The translations under genes were made by a program, and so were the position numbers. Of a stretch of DNA of 64,000 nucleotides, positions 39,855 to 48,291 are shown in pieces. A model generated the notes under the pieces. The model ran no database searches and was not told the DNA's origin. It saw nothing but the letters and a program-made list of their open reading frames with translations. Source of the DNA: Pseudomonadales bacterium. GTDB taxonomy: Bacteria; Pseudomonadota; Gammaproteobacteria; Pseudomonadales; Azotimanducaceae. The stretch spans positions 1-64,000 of the forward strand of contig JAHCAL010000003.1 of NCBI GenBank assembly GCA_019634925.1, in the 5' to 3' direction. Each line of letters opens with the position of its first letter. Positions within the stretch are counted from its first letter, which is position 1.

Positions 39855-41084
39855 ATGAACATGATCACCAGGCGTTGGCTGCTGTGGGGGCTCGTGGGCG
39901 TGGCGGTGGTGACGGCGCTCGTGCTCGCGTTCCGGCCGCGGGCGCTGGCCGTCGAGACGCTGACGGTCACACCCGGGCCATTCCGGGTCGCGCTGGAGAG
40001 CGAGGGCATGACGCGAATTCGCGATGTGTTCACCGTATCGGCCCCGGTCGCGGGCCGGCTGCTGCGCAATCCGCTCGAGGTCGGTGATGTGGTGATCCAG
40101 GGCACCACGGTGGTGGTGACGGTACAGCCAGCCGATGCGGCTTTCCTGGATCCGCGTACGCTCGCCGAGAGCCGCGCGGACGTGGAGGCGGCCCTCTCGG
40201 AACGGCAACTCGCTGAAGCCGAACGTACGCGCGCCGAAGCGGAGCGCGCCTTCGCCGAAACCGAACTCGCGCGGGTACGGACGCTGTTCGAGCGGGGCAG
40301 CGTCCCGCAGCGCGCCGTCGATGATGCAGAGCGGATCTTTCGCACGGCCGACGCCGCGCTCGCGGCGGCACTTGCCGCGGTCGATGCGCGGACCTACCAG
40401 GTGGCGCGCGCGCGTGCGCGGCTGATGGCGCCGGCAGCGGACCCGGCGAGCGGCCCCGACGGTCCGTGTGACTGCCTGGAACTCAGGGCGCCGGTCGACG
40501 GTCGTGTCCTCAGGATGTTCCAGAAGAGCGAAGCCGTGGTGGCGGCCGGTACCCCGCTCCTCGAGATCGGCGATCCGACCGACCTCGAGATCGTGGCGGA
40601 TTTCCTTTCCGAGGAGGCGGTTCGCATCATGCCGGGCCAGCGCGCCGAGATCTCCGGGTGGGGTGGTGATGCCGAACTCGAGGCCCGTGTCCGCCGCGTC
40701 GAGCCGTTCGGATTCACCAAGGTTTCCGCGCTCGGTATCGAGGAGCAGCGGGTCAACGTCGTGCTGGACATCGATGGCCCGGCCACCGCGCAGCAGGGCC
40801 TCGGCCACGGCTACCGCGTGGTGGCCCGGGTGATCGGCCGTGAGGCCGACGACGTACTGTCCGTGCCGGTTACCGCGCTGTTCCGTCAGGCCGGTGCCTG
40901 GCAGATCTTCGTGGTCGAGGCAGGCGTTGCGCGGCAGCGCGAGGTGCGGGTCGGCCAGCGCGCCGGCCTCGCGGTGGAAGTGACCGATGGACTCGCGGCG
41001 GGCGAGGTGGTCGTGGCCAACCCGCCCGAAGCCCTGGCCGCGGGTGTGCGGGTCACGCCGCGGAAGGCCGAGCAACGCTCCTGA
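39855..41084 (+). CDS. periplasmic adaptor (HlyD/RND-type membrane fusion protein)
   Basis: The 409-residue protein has one N-terminal membrane helix (RWLLWGLVGVAVVTALVLAF), a barrel-sandwich/lipoyl half (RDVFTVSAPVAGRLLRNPLEVGDVV, given in part), a coiled-coil hairpin (about 85-180, AEAERTRAEAERAFAETEL), the second lipoyl half (LELRAPVDGRVLRMFQKSEAVV) and C-terminal beta domains. It would link the ABC permease to an outer-membrane channel, which is not encoded here. GTG 39843, overlapping the permease stop, is an alternative start. Order ATPase-permease-adaptor. Confidence 0.9.
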   Translation: MNMITRRWLLWGLVGVAVVTALVLAFRPRALAVETLTVTPGPFRVALESEGMTRIRDVFTVSAPVAGRLLRNPLEVGDVVIQGTTVVVTVQPADAAFLDPRTLAESRADVEAALSERQLAEAERTRAEAERAFAETELARVRTLFERGSVPQRAVDDAERIFRTADAALAAALAAVDARTYQVARARARLMAPAADPASGPDGPCDCLELRAPVDGRVLRMFQKSEAVVAAGTPLLEIGDPTDLEIVADFLSEEAVRIMPGQRAEISGWGGDAELEARVRRVEPFGFTKVSALGIEEQRVNVVLDIDGPATAQQGLGHGYRVVARVIGREADDVLSVPVTALFRQAGAWQIFVVEAGVARQREVRVGQRAGLAVEVTDGLAAGEVVVANPPEALAAGVRVTPRKAEQRS

Positions 41085-41183
41085 GCAGTTGCGCAGGCTG
41101 CGTAGATCCACGGGTTTTACATCGCGGTTTCAGGCGGCCAGAATGATTTCGCAGAATCGGAAAGTCGTTGGGAGCGAGATCTG

Positions 41184-41615
41184 ATGACGAATACCTGGGT
41201 GATCGTGGCGGACGGCACGCGCGCGCGCTTTTTCAACCGGCACACCAACCGGCAGCTCGAGGAGTTCGAGGTGCTGGTATCTCCGGAAAACCGCCTCCAC
41301 GAAGGCGACCTCGTGTCCGACCGGCAGGGGAGCATCGATACCGCGGGCGCCGGTCGCCACGGGATGGGCAGCAAGAATGCCGCCAAGGAACACGAACAGG
41401 AGGTCTTCGCGAAACGGGTTGCCGCGCGTGTCGAGGACGGCCGCAAGAGCGGGCAACTCGGTCGCCTCATCCTGGTGGCGGCGCCGCGATTTCTCGGCCA
41501 TGTCCGCTCGAGCCTGAGCGGGCCGGCCGCGGAGCTCGTGGTACATGCGATCGACAAGGACTTCACCCAGCTGACGGCCGAAAAACTGGCCGATCATCTT
41601 CCGCAGTTCATCTGA
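41184..41615 (+). CDS. host attachment protein family (Host_attach)
   Basis: The 143-residue cytoplasmic protein begins TNTWVIVADGTRARFF and contains GRLILVAAPRFLGHVRSSLS and HAIDKDFTQL, the features of the Host_attach/eRF1-like domain family. The name comes from phage-related studies in Agrobacterium; the biochemical role is unresolved. GGGAGCGA lies before the ATG. It is the first of three small co-directional genes. Confidence 0.82.
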   Translation: MTNTWVIVADGTRARFFNRHTNRQLEEFEVLVSPENRLHEGDLVSDRQGSIDTAGAGRHGMGSKNAAKEHEQEVFAKRVAARVEDGRKSGQLGRLILVAAPRFLGHVRSSLSGPAAELVVHAIDKDFTQLTAEKLADHLPQFI

Positions 41616-41653
41616 TCGCGAACCGAGTCCCTGCAGAGGAGCGCAGCGCCGCC

Positions 41654-42115
41654 ATGAGCCCGCCTACCCGATCGACGTTCACGCAGGCGCGGGATGTTCT
41701 GGAACATGCCGTCGGCTACCTGGGCGGTAGCCGTGACCTGCTGGACGACCTGCTTTGCCGTGAGCATTCGGAGCGGGTCAATCTGCTGCTGCAGAGTTTC
41801 GAGACCGAGCAGCGCAATCTGCTCGGTGCGCTGGAGCGTTATCTCGACGATGCGCCGGACAAGGTGCTCGATACGTACGCCCAGTACACGGTGGCGCTGC
41901 CGGATTCATTGGCCGGTCCGGAAGAGCCGCTTTCCACCCTGGGGCTGACCCAGTGGCTGCTTGGACTCAATCAGCACCTGGTCGACATGTTCGCAGAGCT
42001 GGCGGCAGCGGCGCCGCCCGGCGAAGTGCGGCAGGTATTCGCGACGTTGGCCGACCAGGTCGGTGCGCACGACCGGCGACTGTCCAAGGAATACCAGCGG
42101 TTCGAGGATCTCTGA
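41654..42115 (+). CDS. hypothetical helical protein
   Basis: The 153-residue acidic, all-helical protein (FTQARDVLEHAVGYLGGSRD at the start) has no signal or membrane segment. Pattern and length suggest a four-helix or hemerythrin-like/ferritin-like bundle, but metal ligands are not clearly arranged. I recognise no family. It lies 38 bases behind the host attachment gene and 36 bases before the next small gene, with ATG 41654 as the best start. Confidence 0.6.
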   Translation: MSPPTRSTFTQARDVLEHAVGYLGGSRDLLDDLLCREHSERVNLLLQSFETEQRNLLGALERYLDDAPDKVLDTYAQYTVALPDSLAGPEEPLSTLGLTQWLLGLNQHLVDMFAELAAAAPPGEVRQVFATLADQVGAHDRRLSKEYQRFEDL

Positions 42116-42151
42116 ACCACCACCCGGATCGATCGAAAGGAGTCAGTTTCC

Positions 42152-42421
42152 ATGAGCAGTGAAGCAGAAAAGAAACTCGAGCAGATGCTCGCCCAGCTAC
42201 GTCAGGAACGCGATGAACTGCGTGTTCGTGCGCACCTGCTCAAGGCGGAGTTCAAGGACGAGTGGGATGCCGTCGAGCGCAAGTGGAGCCACATCGAGTC
42301 GCGCCTCGGGCGGGTCGGCAAGGAAGCGCGCGACTCGGCGGGCGACGTCGGCGCCGCCACGAGCCAGCTCGGCGAAGAGATCGCGAAGGCCTACCGTCGT
42401 ATGCGCGACGCCCTCCGCTGA
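42152..42421 (+). CDS. small coiled-coil protein
   Basis: The 89-residue protein is almost entirely a charged helix (SEAEKKLEQMLAQLRQERDE and WDAVERKWSHIESRLGRV), predicted as coiled coil, with a basic C-terminus. It begins with ATG after GAAAGGAG. The three small genes 41184-42421 look like one unit. A copy of the GGGGTCAGAGTAAA motif lies ten bases after its stop. Confidence 0.7.
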   Translation: MSSEAEKKLEQMLAQLRQERDELRVRAHLLKAEFKDEWDAVERKWSHIESRLGRVGKEARDSAGDVGAATSQLGEEIAKAYRRMRDALR

Positions 42422-42423
42422 GG

Positions 42424-42445
42424 TAACGGTTGGGGTCAGAGTAAA
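42424..42445 (-). repeat. copy of dispersed motif, TTTACTCTGACCCCAACCGT plus TA
   Basis: On the minus strand the 20 bases TTTACTCTGACCCCAACCGT are identical to 1112-1131. This copy lacks the palindromic partner. It lies between two convergent genes and provides the TGA stop of the membrane protein gene at 42436-42438. Confidence 0.85.
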
Positions 42446-43437
42446 GACTCGACCAGGTGCTCGATGAGCGCCGCACCGACCCAGGTCAGCGGCGGAATGA
42501 CCAGGTAGAAGGCCAGGCGCCCGAGACTCCGCGCGTCCAGCGGCCACTCGGATATGGCGAGCAGTTCACGCCGCCATGCCAGCAGCGGCAGGAGCTCGGC
42601 GGTCGCTGCCGGCCCCCGGTCGGTGTCGAGTTCGAGGACCTGGCGATTGACGTCTTCGAGCAGCCGGGCGCGCTCGGCGCGCAGGCGGACGTGCAGCGGC
42701 CAGACCGGCATCAGTGCGAGCACCAGCATCGGCACCGTCGTCGCCGCGAGCCCTGGCGCGAACGCGACCGGATTCACGCCGCCGTCGAGGATCATGATCG
42801 GAAAGGCGGCCTGCGCGCCGATGATGGAGAGCGTCGACAGCACCGCGACGCGTCCAAAGGGCCGCGTGCGTTCCGGATTGAGCAGGTGGATGTTCACGCG
42901 GCGCGCGAGCCGGTTCAGCAGGAACGCGTTGTCCATGAGTGCCGCGATCACCAGGGTCATGACGATCCAGACCAGCGCCGTGCCGGCGACCATCGTCCAC
43001 CAACCGACGTTGCCGAACGCATCGGGCAGCGACGTTTCGCCGCGCGCGAGCAGGAGGTTGTGCAGCACGGCCGATCCGCAGCCGATACCGAGGGCCCAGG
43101 CGAACCAGTGCCGCGGCTTGCGATACACGCTCGCCGCCAGCCGAGCCACTCCCGTTTCATCCACGTCCAGATCCGCCTGCAGGCTGGCGATGGCTTCGGC
43201 CGTACGCTGGCTGATGTAGTGAAAGACCGGAACGATGTACGCGATGATCACCGAGAAGAAGATCGCCGCCGCCCGATTGCCGGTCTCGGTCTCGGGCAGG
43301 TCGTCACTGAGCAGGCCGGCCGCGCCGAACGCACCCATCAGGATGCCGAACAGGGCAGCTGCACAGAGCCAGCGACCGCCGGGTACTTCGGGTACCAGTC
43401 GCGTGAGGCCGACGTGCCAGGTGCGGGTCTCGTCCAT
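42436..43437 (-). CDS. hypothetical multi-pass membrane protein
   Basis: The 333-residue protein has about seven hydrophobic helices (for example LCAAALFGILMGAFGAAGLL, MVAGTALVWIVMTLVIAALM, VPMLVLALMPVWPLHV) and a cytoplasmic helical segment between 250 and 300. No transporter or enzyme motif is visible. The last codons, ESLL and the TGA stop, lie in the dispersed repeat motif. It is 30 bases downstream of the flavin oxidoreductase gene on the same strand. Confidence 0.65.
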   Translation of the reverse strand: MDETRTWHVGLTRLVPEVPGGRWLCAAALFGILMGAFGAAGLLSDDLPETETGNRAAAIFFSVIIAYIVPVFHYISQRTAEAIASLQADLDVDETGVARLAASVYRKPRHWFAWALGIGCGSAVLHNLLLARGETSLPDAFGNVGWWTMVAGTALVWIVMTLVIAALMDNAFLLNRLARRVNIHLLNPERTRPFGRVAVLSTLSIIGAQAAFPIMILDGGVNPVAFAPGLAATTVPMLVLALMPVWPLHVRLRAERARLLEDVNRQVLELDTDRGPAATAELLPLLAWRRELLAISEWPLDARSLGRLAFYLVIPPLTWVGAALIEHLVESLL

Positions 43438-43467
43438 GGTCGGTCAGGGTCCGGCGTGCGGATCGAT

Positions 43468-44313
43468 TCAGCGCTCGAGGAAACGCCTCGCGAGGTTCTC
43501 GACGTAGCGCAGGAGCCGGGTTTCGTCGTCCTGGGGCAGCAGCGGGATGAGCCGGTGCACGCCGAGTTCGCGATAGGCATCGACCGTCGCTTCGTCGAGC
43601 GCGGCGCGCGGGGAGACGCTGATTTCGAGCGCGCCGAGTGCATCCGGCCGGCCGATGTCACGCTCCAGCGCATGCAACCGCTCGAGCACCGTCCGTGTCT
43701 GCTCGACGTCGAGCGCGAATCCGTACCAGCCCTGGGCCTTCTGCACCGCGCGGCGCAGTGCCGCGCGGCTGGTGCCGCCGACCACGATCGGCGGTCCGCC
43801 CGGCTGGACCGGACGTGGCTGCGACTGGATGTTGTTGAACGACGTGAACTGGCCGCGGAAACGCGGATGCGGTTCGTTCCAGAGCGCCCGCAGCACGTCG
43901 ATCGCCTCGTCGGTACGCGCACCACGTTCATCGAACGGGATGCCGAGCGCGCGGAACTCCTGGTGCAGGTAGCCGGCGCCGACGCCGAGCACCAGGCGGC
44001 CCCCGCTCAGCACGTCGAGACTCGCCATCTCCTTCGCGAGTACCACGGGATTGCGCTGCGCGATCAGCACGATCCCGGTACCGAGCAGGACGTGTTCGGT
44101 GACCGCCGCGAGGAATGCGAGCCCGGTCGAGGGGTGCAGCATGGGGAACTCGGGTTCCGCCGGTGAGGGCGCCTGGCGCGGTTCCGGCAGCACGACGTGC
44201 TCGCCGGTCCAGAGCGACTCGTAGCCGAGATCCTCGGCGAGCCGGGCCAGTCGGCGTCCGACTGCGGGGTCGGCACAGATCCCGGAACAGACGCCGAACA
44301 GGCCGAACTTCAC
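43468..44313 (-). CDS. LLM-class flavin-dependent oxidoreductase (second copy)
   Basis: The 281-residue luciferase-like monooxygenase has LARLAEDLGYESLWTGEHVV, TGIVLIAQRNPVVLAKEMAS and GGRLVLGVGAGYLHQEF (about 105-121). It differs clearly from the protein at 12414-13310. It follows the TauD-like gene by ten bases, suggesting a joint oxidative pathway. The cofactor (FMN or F420) is not determinable. Confidence 0.85.
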   Translation of the reverse strand: MKFGLFGVCSGICADPAVGRRLARLAEDLGYESLWTGEHVVLPEPRQAPSPAEPEFPMLHPSTGLAFLAAVTEHVLLGTGIVLIAQRNPVVLAKEMASLDVLSGGRLVLGVGAGYLHQEFRALGIPFDERGARTDEAIDVLRALWNEPHPRFRGQFTSFNNIQSQPRPVQPGGPPIVVGGTSRAALRRAVQKAQGWYGFALDVEQTRTVLERLHALERDIGRPDALGALEISVSPRAALDEATVDAYRELGVHRLIPLLPQDDETRLLRYVENLARRFLER

Positions 44314-44323
44314 AGCGTCGGGC

Positions 44324-45157
44324 TCATGCGGCCGGACGCAGTTCGCCGACGATCGATACCCGCTCGCCGTAGCGGCTGTGCGGGTAGTAGTCCCATACCG
44401 CGTGGTGCTGGGTGCAACGGTTGTCCCAGAAGGTCAGGGTGTTCGGTTCCCAGCGCACGCGGCAGGTCAGTTGTACAGTCGACTCGATGAAGTGGAAGAG
44501 GCCGTTCAGCAGCATGCGGCTCTCCCACGGATTCAGGTCCTTGATCCGGGTGGTGAAGCCGGAATTCACGTACAGGATCTTTTTCCCCGTCTCGGGGTGC
44601 GTCACGATGACGGGATGCTCGTTCTTCGGGTAGGCGGTGCCGCCGGGCGGCGCGACGCCGTATGCGCCGAGGTAGGGCTGGGCGCCGTCGTGGACCGCCA
44701 CCAGCCCCTCGAGCATCGACTTCATCCGGTCGGAGAGCATGTCGTAGGCCCGGTACATGTCGGCGAACAGCGTGTCACCGCCGCCGCACTCGGGCGTTTC
44801 CTTGATGTAGAGCATCGAGCCGAGCGGCGGGATCTCGTCGCAGGTCACGTCGGTGTGCCAGCCGTCGCCGGCGGTGTAGCGCGACGCCTGTGTGGTCTTG
44901 ACGGTCAGGATCTCGGGATCCCCGCCGTAGCTGTGCTGCATCGGATGCACGTGCAGGCGTCCGAAGCGGCGCGCGAAGGCCTTGTGATGCTCGCGGTCGA
45001 GGTGCTGGTCGCGGAATACCAGCACCTTCCAGTCGAGCCACGCCTGGTAGAGTTCGCTGAATTGTTCGTTCGACAGCGGCTTCGACAGGTCGACCCCGTG
45101 CACCTCCGCGCCGATGTGTGGGGTCAGAGTCGAAATCTCCAGCGTCTGGTAGCTCAT
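44324..45157 (-). CDS. TauD/TfdA-type 2-oxoglutarate dioxygenase
   Basis: The 277-residue enzyme couples 2-oxoglutarate decarboxylation to substrate hydroxylation. The Fe(II) ligands are the HxD of GWHTDVTC and the distal histidine in NRCTQHHAVWDYYP; the 2OG-binding arginine is in HSRYGERVSIVG. The start ISTLTPHIGAEVHGVDLSKP is typical of TauD. ATG 45157 fits the family. It sits with acyl-CoA dehydrogenase upstream (ten bases) and the LLM enzyme downstream. The substrate is not known to be taurine. Confidence 0.9.
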   Translation of the reverse strand: MSYQTLEISTLTPHIGAEVHGVDLSKPLSNEQFSELYQAWLDWKVLVFRDQHLDREHHKAFARRFGRLHVHPMQHSYGGDPEILTVKTTQASRYTAGDGWHTDVTCDEIPPLGSMLYIKETPECGGGDTLFADMYRAYDMLSDRMKSMLEGLVAVHDGAQPYLGAYGVAPPGGTAYPKNEHPVIVTHPETGKKILYVNSGFTTRIKDLNPWESRMLLNGLFHFIESTVQLTCRVRWEPNTLTFWDNRCTQHHAVWDYYPHSRYGERVSIVGELRPAA

Positions 45158-45167
45158 CGTCGTCACC

Positions 45168-46346
45168 TCATTCCGGGAGTCCGAGGACCCGCTTTGCGAT
45201 GATGTTGGCCTGGATCTCGTTGCTGCCGCCGTAGATCGTGGTCGCCTTGGTATGCAGCCACTCCTCGGTCGCTTCCAACTCGTCGGCGGTAAAGCCGTGA
45301 CCGTCGGCACCGAGGCCGCGCGTCCCCATCAGCTGGCGCTTCAGGTCCGCCCCGTCCTGCTGCAGCGCCGCGCCGACCAGCTTGAAGATCGAGGTGGCTT
45401 CGCCCGGCGTTCCCGAACGGTTCTCTTCGTTGGCCCGCTCGGCCGTGAGCTGGAACGCGGCACGATGCATGTTGAAGCGGATGATGGTGTCGCGCATGGC
45501 GCTGTCGGCGATGCGCCCGTCGACCTCGCCGATGTAGGTCTTCGCGACCTTCGCGAGCTGCGCGCCCGGATTGCTGCGCCGCGCGCCGCCGCTCAAGCCG
45601 CCGATGCCGGAGCGCTCGTGCTGCAGCAGGCGCTTGCCCACGGTCCAGCCCTTGTTGAGCTGGCCGACCAGGTCTTCCTTCTTCGCGATGGCGTTGTCGA
45701 AGAACGTCTCGCAGAACGGCGAGCTGCCGGAAATCAGCCGGATCGGTTTTACGGTCACGCCGGGCTGGTCCATCGTGAGCAGGACGAAACTGATGCCTTC
45801 GTGTTTCGGCGCGCTGAAGTCGGTGCGCACCAGGGCGAACATCCAGTCGGCCGTGCTCGCCCCGGACGTCCAGATCTTCTGGCCGTTGATGACGAAGTGG
45901 TCGCCCTGGTCATCCGCACGGGTCTTGAGCGCCGCGAGGTCCGAACCCGCGTTCGGCTCGGAATAACCCTGGCACCACTGCACCTGGCCCTGCGTGATCT
46001 TCGGCAGGTGCCGTTCCTTCTGCGCGTCGGTGCCGAATTCGAGCAGGGTCGGTCCGATCATGCTGAGGCCCATGCCCATGAGCGGCGACCGTGCACGGAT
46101 GGCGCCCATTTCCTCGTAGAGCACGCGGGCCTGCGCGGGGGTCAGGCCACCGCCGCCATACTGCTTCGGCCAGGTGGGCGCGGTGAAGCCGCGCTCGGCG
46201 CAGCGCTCGAGCCACAGCGCGAGATCGCGGGGCAGCTTGACCTTGCTGCTGCCGCTGGCGACCTGGCCCGGGCCACGTGCTCCGCCGGGGCAGTTTTCCT
46301 TCAACCAGCCGGCGATGTCCCGGCGAAATTCGGCTAGCTCTGACAC
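45168..46346 (-). CDS. acyl-CoA dehydrogenase
   Basis: The 392-residue flavoenzyme introduces an alpha-beta double bond in acyl-CoA. It has the signature WCQGYSEPNAGSDLAALKT (about 128-146), FVINGQKIWTSGASTADWMF and a C-terminal VLGLPE. The FadE-type ending GSNEIQANIIAKRVLGLP is present. GTG 46346 is preferred since GGGAGGA precedes it; ATG 46403 would add 19 unlike residues. It leads the group with TauD and LLM genes. Confidence 0.9.
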   Translation of the reverse strand: MSELAEFRRDIAGWLKENCPGGARGPGQVASGSSKVKLPRDLALWLERCAERGFTAPTWPKQYGGGGLTPAQARVLYEEMGAIRARSPLMGMGLSMIGPTLLEFGTDAQKERHLPKITQGQVQWCQGYSEPNAGSDLAALKTRADDQGDHFVINGQKIWTSGASTADWMFALVRTDFSAPKHEGISFVLLTMDQPGVTVKPIRLISGSSPFCETFFDNAIAKKEDLVGQLNKGWTVGKRLLQHERSGIGGLSGGARRSNPGAQLAKVAKTYIGEVDGRIADSAMRDTIIRFNMHRAAFQLTAERANEENRSGTPGEATSIFKLVGAALQQDGADLKRQLMGTRGLGADGHGFTADELEATEEWLHTKATTIYGGSNEIQANIIAKRVLGLPE

Positions 46347-46445
46347 GTTGGCGTCCTCCCTCGATGGCGGATCGAGCTTAATGGCATGGTCCCGGAGCGG
46401 CAACTGGCAGGCATCCCGGGACGGGCTGCCTGCCCGGGCGGATCC

Positions 46446-46916
46446 TCAGAACGCCAGGCGCAGGACGCTCTCGGCCACGCAGGCGGGCTTGTCCTGCCCC
46501 TGGACCTCGACGGTCAGCTCGTTGACGAGTTCGAGCATGTTGCCCTTGATCTCGACCGACTTGAGCTTGCCGACCGTGCGGATGCGCGCGCCGACCGGTA
46601 CCGGACTCGGGAAGCGGACCTTGTTCCAGCCGTAGTTGATACCGGCCTTCACGCCGGCGACCGCGGGCAGGCCGGTGCCGCCGCCACCGGGCAGGAAGCT
46701 CATGATCGACATGGTCAGCTGGCCGTGCGCGATGGCACGGCCGAACGGGCCGGATTTCGCGCGCTCCGGATCGGTGTGAATCCACTGGTGATCGAGCGTA
46801 GCGGCGGCGAACTGGTTGACCCGCTCCTGGGTGATCTCGAACCAGTCGGTCGGTTCAGCCGCGGCGCCGATGCGTGCGGACAGTGTCTGGTAGGCCTGCT
46901 GGATGGCGTCGGACAT
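46446..46916 (-). CDS. MaoC-family dehydratase
   Basis: The 156-residue hotdog protein has the catalytic Asp/His pair in DHQWIHTDPERAKSGPFGRA followed by IAHGQLTMSIM, the R-specific hydratase motif. It hydrates enoyl-CoA in the cytoplasm. It is 99 bases upstream of the acyl-CoA dehydrogenase start on the same strand and probably acts in the same beta-oxidation-like route. ATG 46916 gives the normal length (MSDAIQQAYQTLSARI). Confidence 0.88.
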   Translation of the reverse strand: MSDAIQQAYQTLSARIGAAAEPTDWFEITQERVNQFAAATLDHQWIHTDPERAKSGPFGRAIAHGQLTMSIMSFLPGGGGTGLPAVAGVKAGINYGWNKVRFPSPVPVGARIRTVGKLKSVEIKGNMLELVNELTVEVQGQDKPACVAESVLRLAF

Positions 46917-46994
46917 GGTTCTCTCCCTGTGGGTGGCGTCAGTTGTCGGACTCGTGCGCGCGACTCGCGCGCCTCGCGAGCCAGGGGCTCGCAC

Positions 46995-48170
46995 TCAATC
47001 GATCATCTGGTACGCGGCGGTCCGCAGTTCCTCGTTGAGCGGCAGCGTCGCACCCAGGTACTGGGTCATGAATACGCCGTACAGCGATTCGCGTGGATCC
47101 ACGAAGAAATAGGTGCTGGCAGCACCTGCCCAGCCGAGCTCGCCGTCGCCGGTCAGCGCCAGTGCCTTGCCGACGTCCAGCATGACCCGCACGCCGAGCC
47201 CCCAGCCGTAGCCGGGCAGGGGATTCATGCCGATGGTCAGGGGCAGCTGTTCGGGCGGGATACGGTTGGCGCGCAGCATTTCGAGGGTCTTTCGGCCGAC
47301 GAGCACCCGGCCGTCCGCGTTGCGTCCGTCGAGCAGCATGCGCGCGAACCGGGCGTAGTCGCGCAGCGTGGAGAACAGTCCGTGCCCGCCGCGGCGGAAC
47401 GTGGCCAGGTTGCTCGGGTACATGTCTTCCACGTCGGTCGGCGTCAGCCGCTGCGGCTGCGGATGGAGCGGCGCGAATTCACTGATGTCCTTGACGCCGA
47501 ACATCGGCATGAGCCGCTGGCGCCGGTCGTCCGGCACCCGGAATGCCGTGTCGGTCATCCCGAGCGGCTCGAACAGCTGCTCGCGCAGGAGCTCGTCGAG
47601 CGGCCGTTCGGTGGCCCGTTCGATCACGTGGGCGAGGACGTCGGTGGCGACGCTGTAGCGGAACCGGGTGCCCGGCTGGAAGGCCAGCGGGATCTCCGCC
47701 AGGCGCTCCATCATCTCGTCCAGCGAACACAGCCCGTCGCTGCTGATCCGGTGTTTCTCGTAGAGCGGGGCGATGTGACAGCCGGTGATGAACTCGTAGG
47801 TGAAGCCGGCCCGGTGGGTCAGCAGGTCCTCGACCGTGATCGGCCGTTCCGCCGGCCGCAGCCGCCCGTCCGCCTCGAGCACGAGCATGTTCGCAAACGC
47901 CGGATTGTAGGTGGAGACCGGGTCGAACAGGCGCAGTCGGCCCTGTTCCATCAGCATCACTGCGAGCACCGATACGATCGGCTTGGTCATGGAGTAGATC
48001 CGGTAGATCGCGCCCTCCGGAATCGGCGTGCCGGCGATGGCGTCGGCGTACCCCGAGCGACCGCTCGCCAGCACCTGGCCGTGCCGCTCGACCAGCCACT
48101 CGATGCCGCTGAATTTCTTGCCGCCGGTGTAGCGGGCGGCGACCTGAGCGATACGGTCCTGGCGACTCAT
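46995..48170 (-). CDS. serine hydrolase of beta-lactamase/EstB fold
   Basis: The 391-residue protein has the SxxK motif YSMTKP near residue 60 and YSV at about 169-171 (FRYSVATDVLAHV), with a late GWAGAAST-type third element. It matches class C-like esterases such as EstB, which hydrolyse esters or transfer acyl groups, more than true beta-lactamases. There is no signal peptide. ATG 48170 gives MSRQDRIAQV. It is about 80 bases upstream of the MaoC gene. Confidence 0.87.
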   Translation of the reverse strand: MSRQDRIAQVAARYTGGKKFSGIEWLVERHGQVLASGRSGYADAIAGTPIPEGAIYRIYSMTKPIVSVLAVMLMEQGRLRLFDPVSTYNPAFANMLVLEADGRLRPAERPITVEDLLTHRAGFTYEFITGCHIAPLYEKHRISSDGLCSLDEMMERLAEIPLAFQPGTRFRYSVATDVLAHVIERATERPLDELLREQLFEPLGMTDTAFRVPDDRRQRLMPMFGVKDISEFAPLHPQPQRLTPTDVEDMYPSNLATFRRGGHGLFSTLRDYARFARMLLDGRNADGRVLVGRKTLEMLRANRIPPEQLPLTIGMNPLPGYGWGLGVRVMLDVGKALALTGDGELGWAGAASTYFFVDPRESLYGVFMTQYLGATLPLNEELRTAAYQMID

Positions 48171-48291
48171 CCTGTGGGTTCCCCTCGTGGCTGCACCTGC
48201 CTGGCGATCATAAGTGAGCGGACCCCTGTCGCGCGACGCCCGCGGCATCGAGCGATCGCGGCGGTGCCGGGTGCATGTCCGGGACCGTCGT

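Noticed and set aside
45109..45130. Match to the dispersed motif (ACTCTGACCCC) at the start of the TauD-like gene
   Set aside because: The bases encode STLTPHIGAEV, a conserved N-terminal block of TauD proteins, so the match is explained by codon choice.
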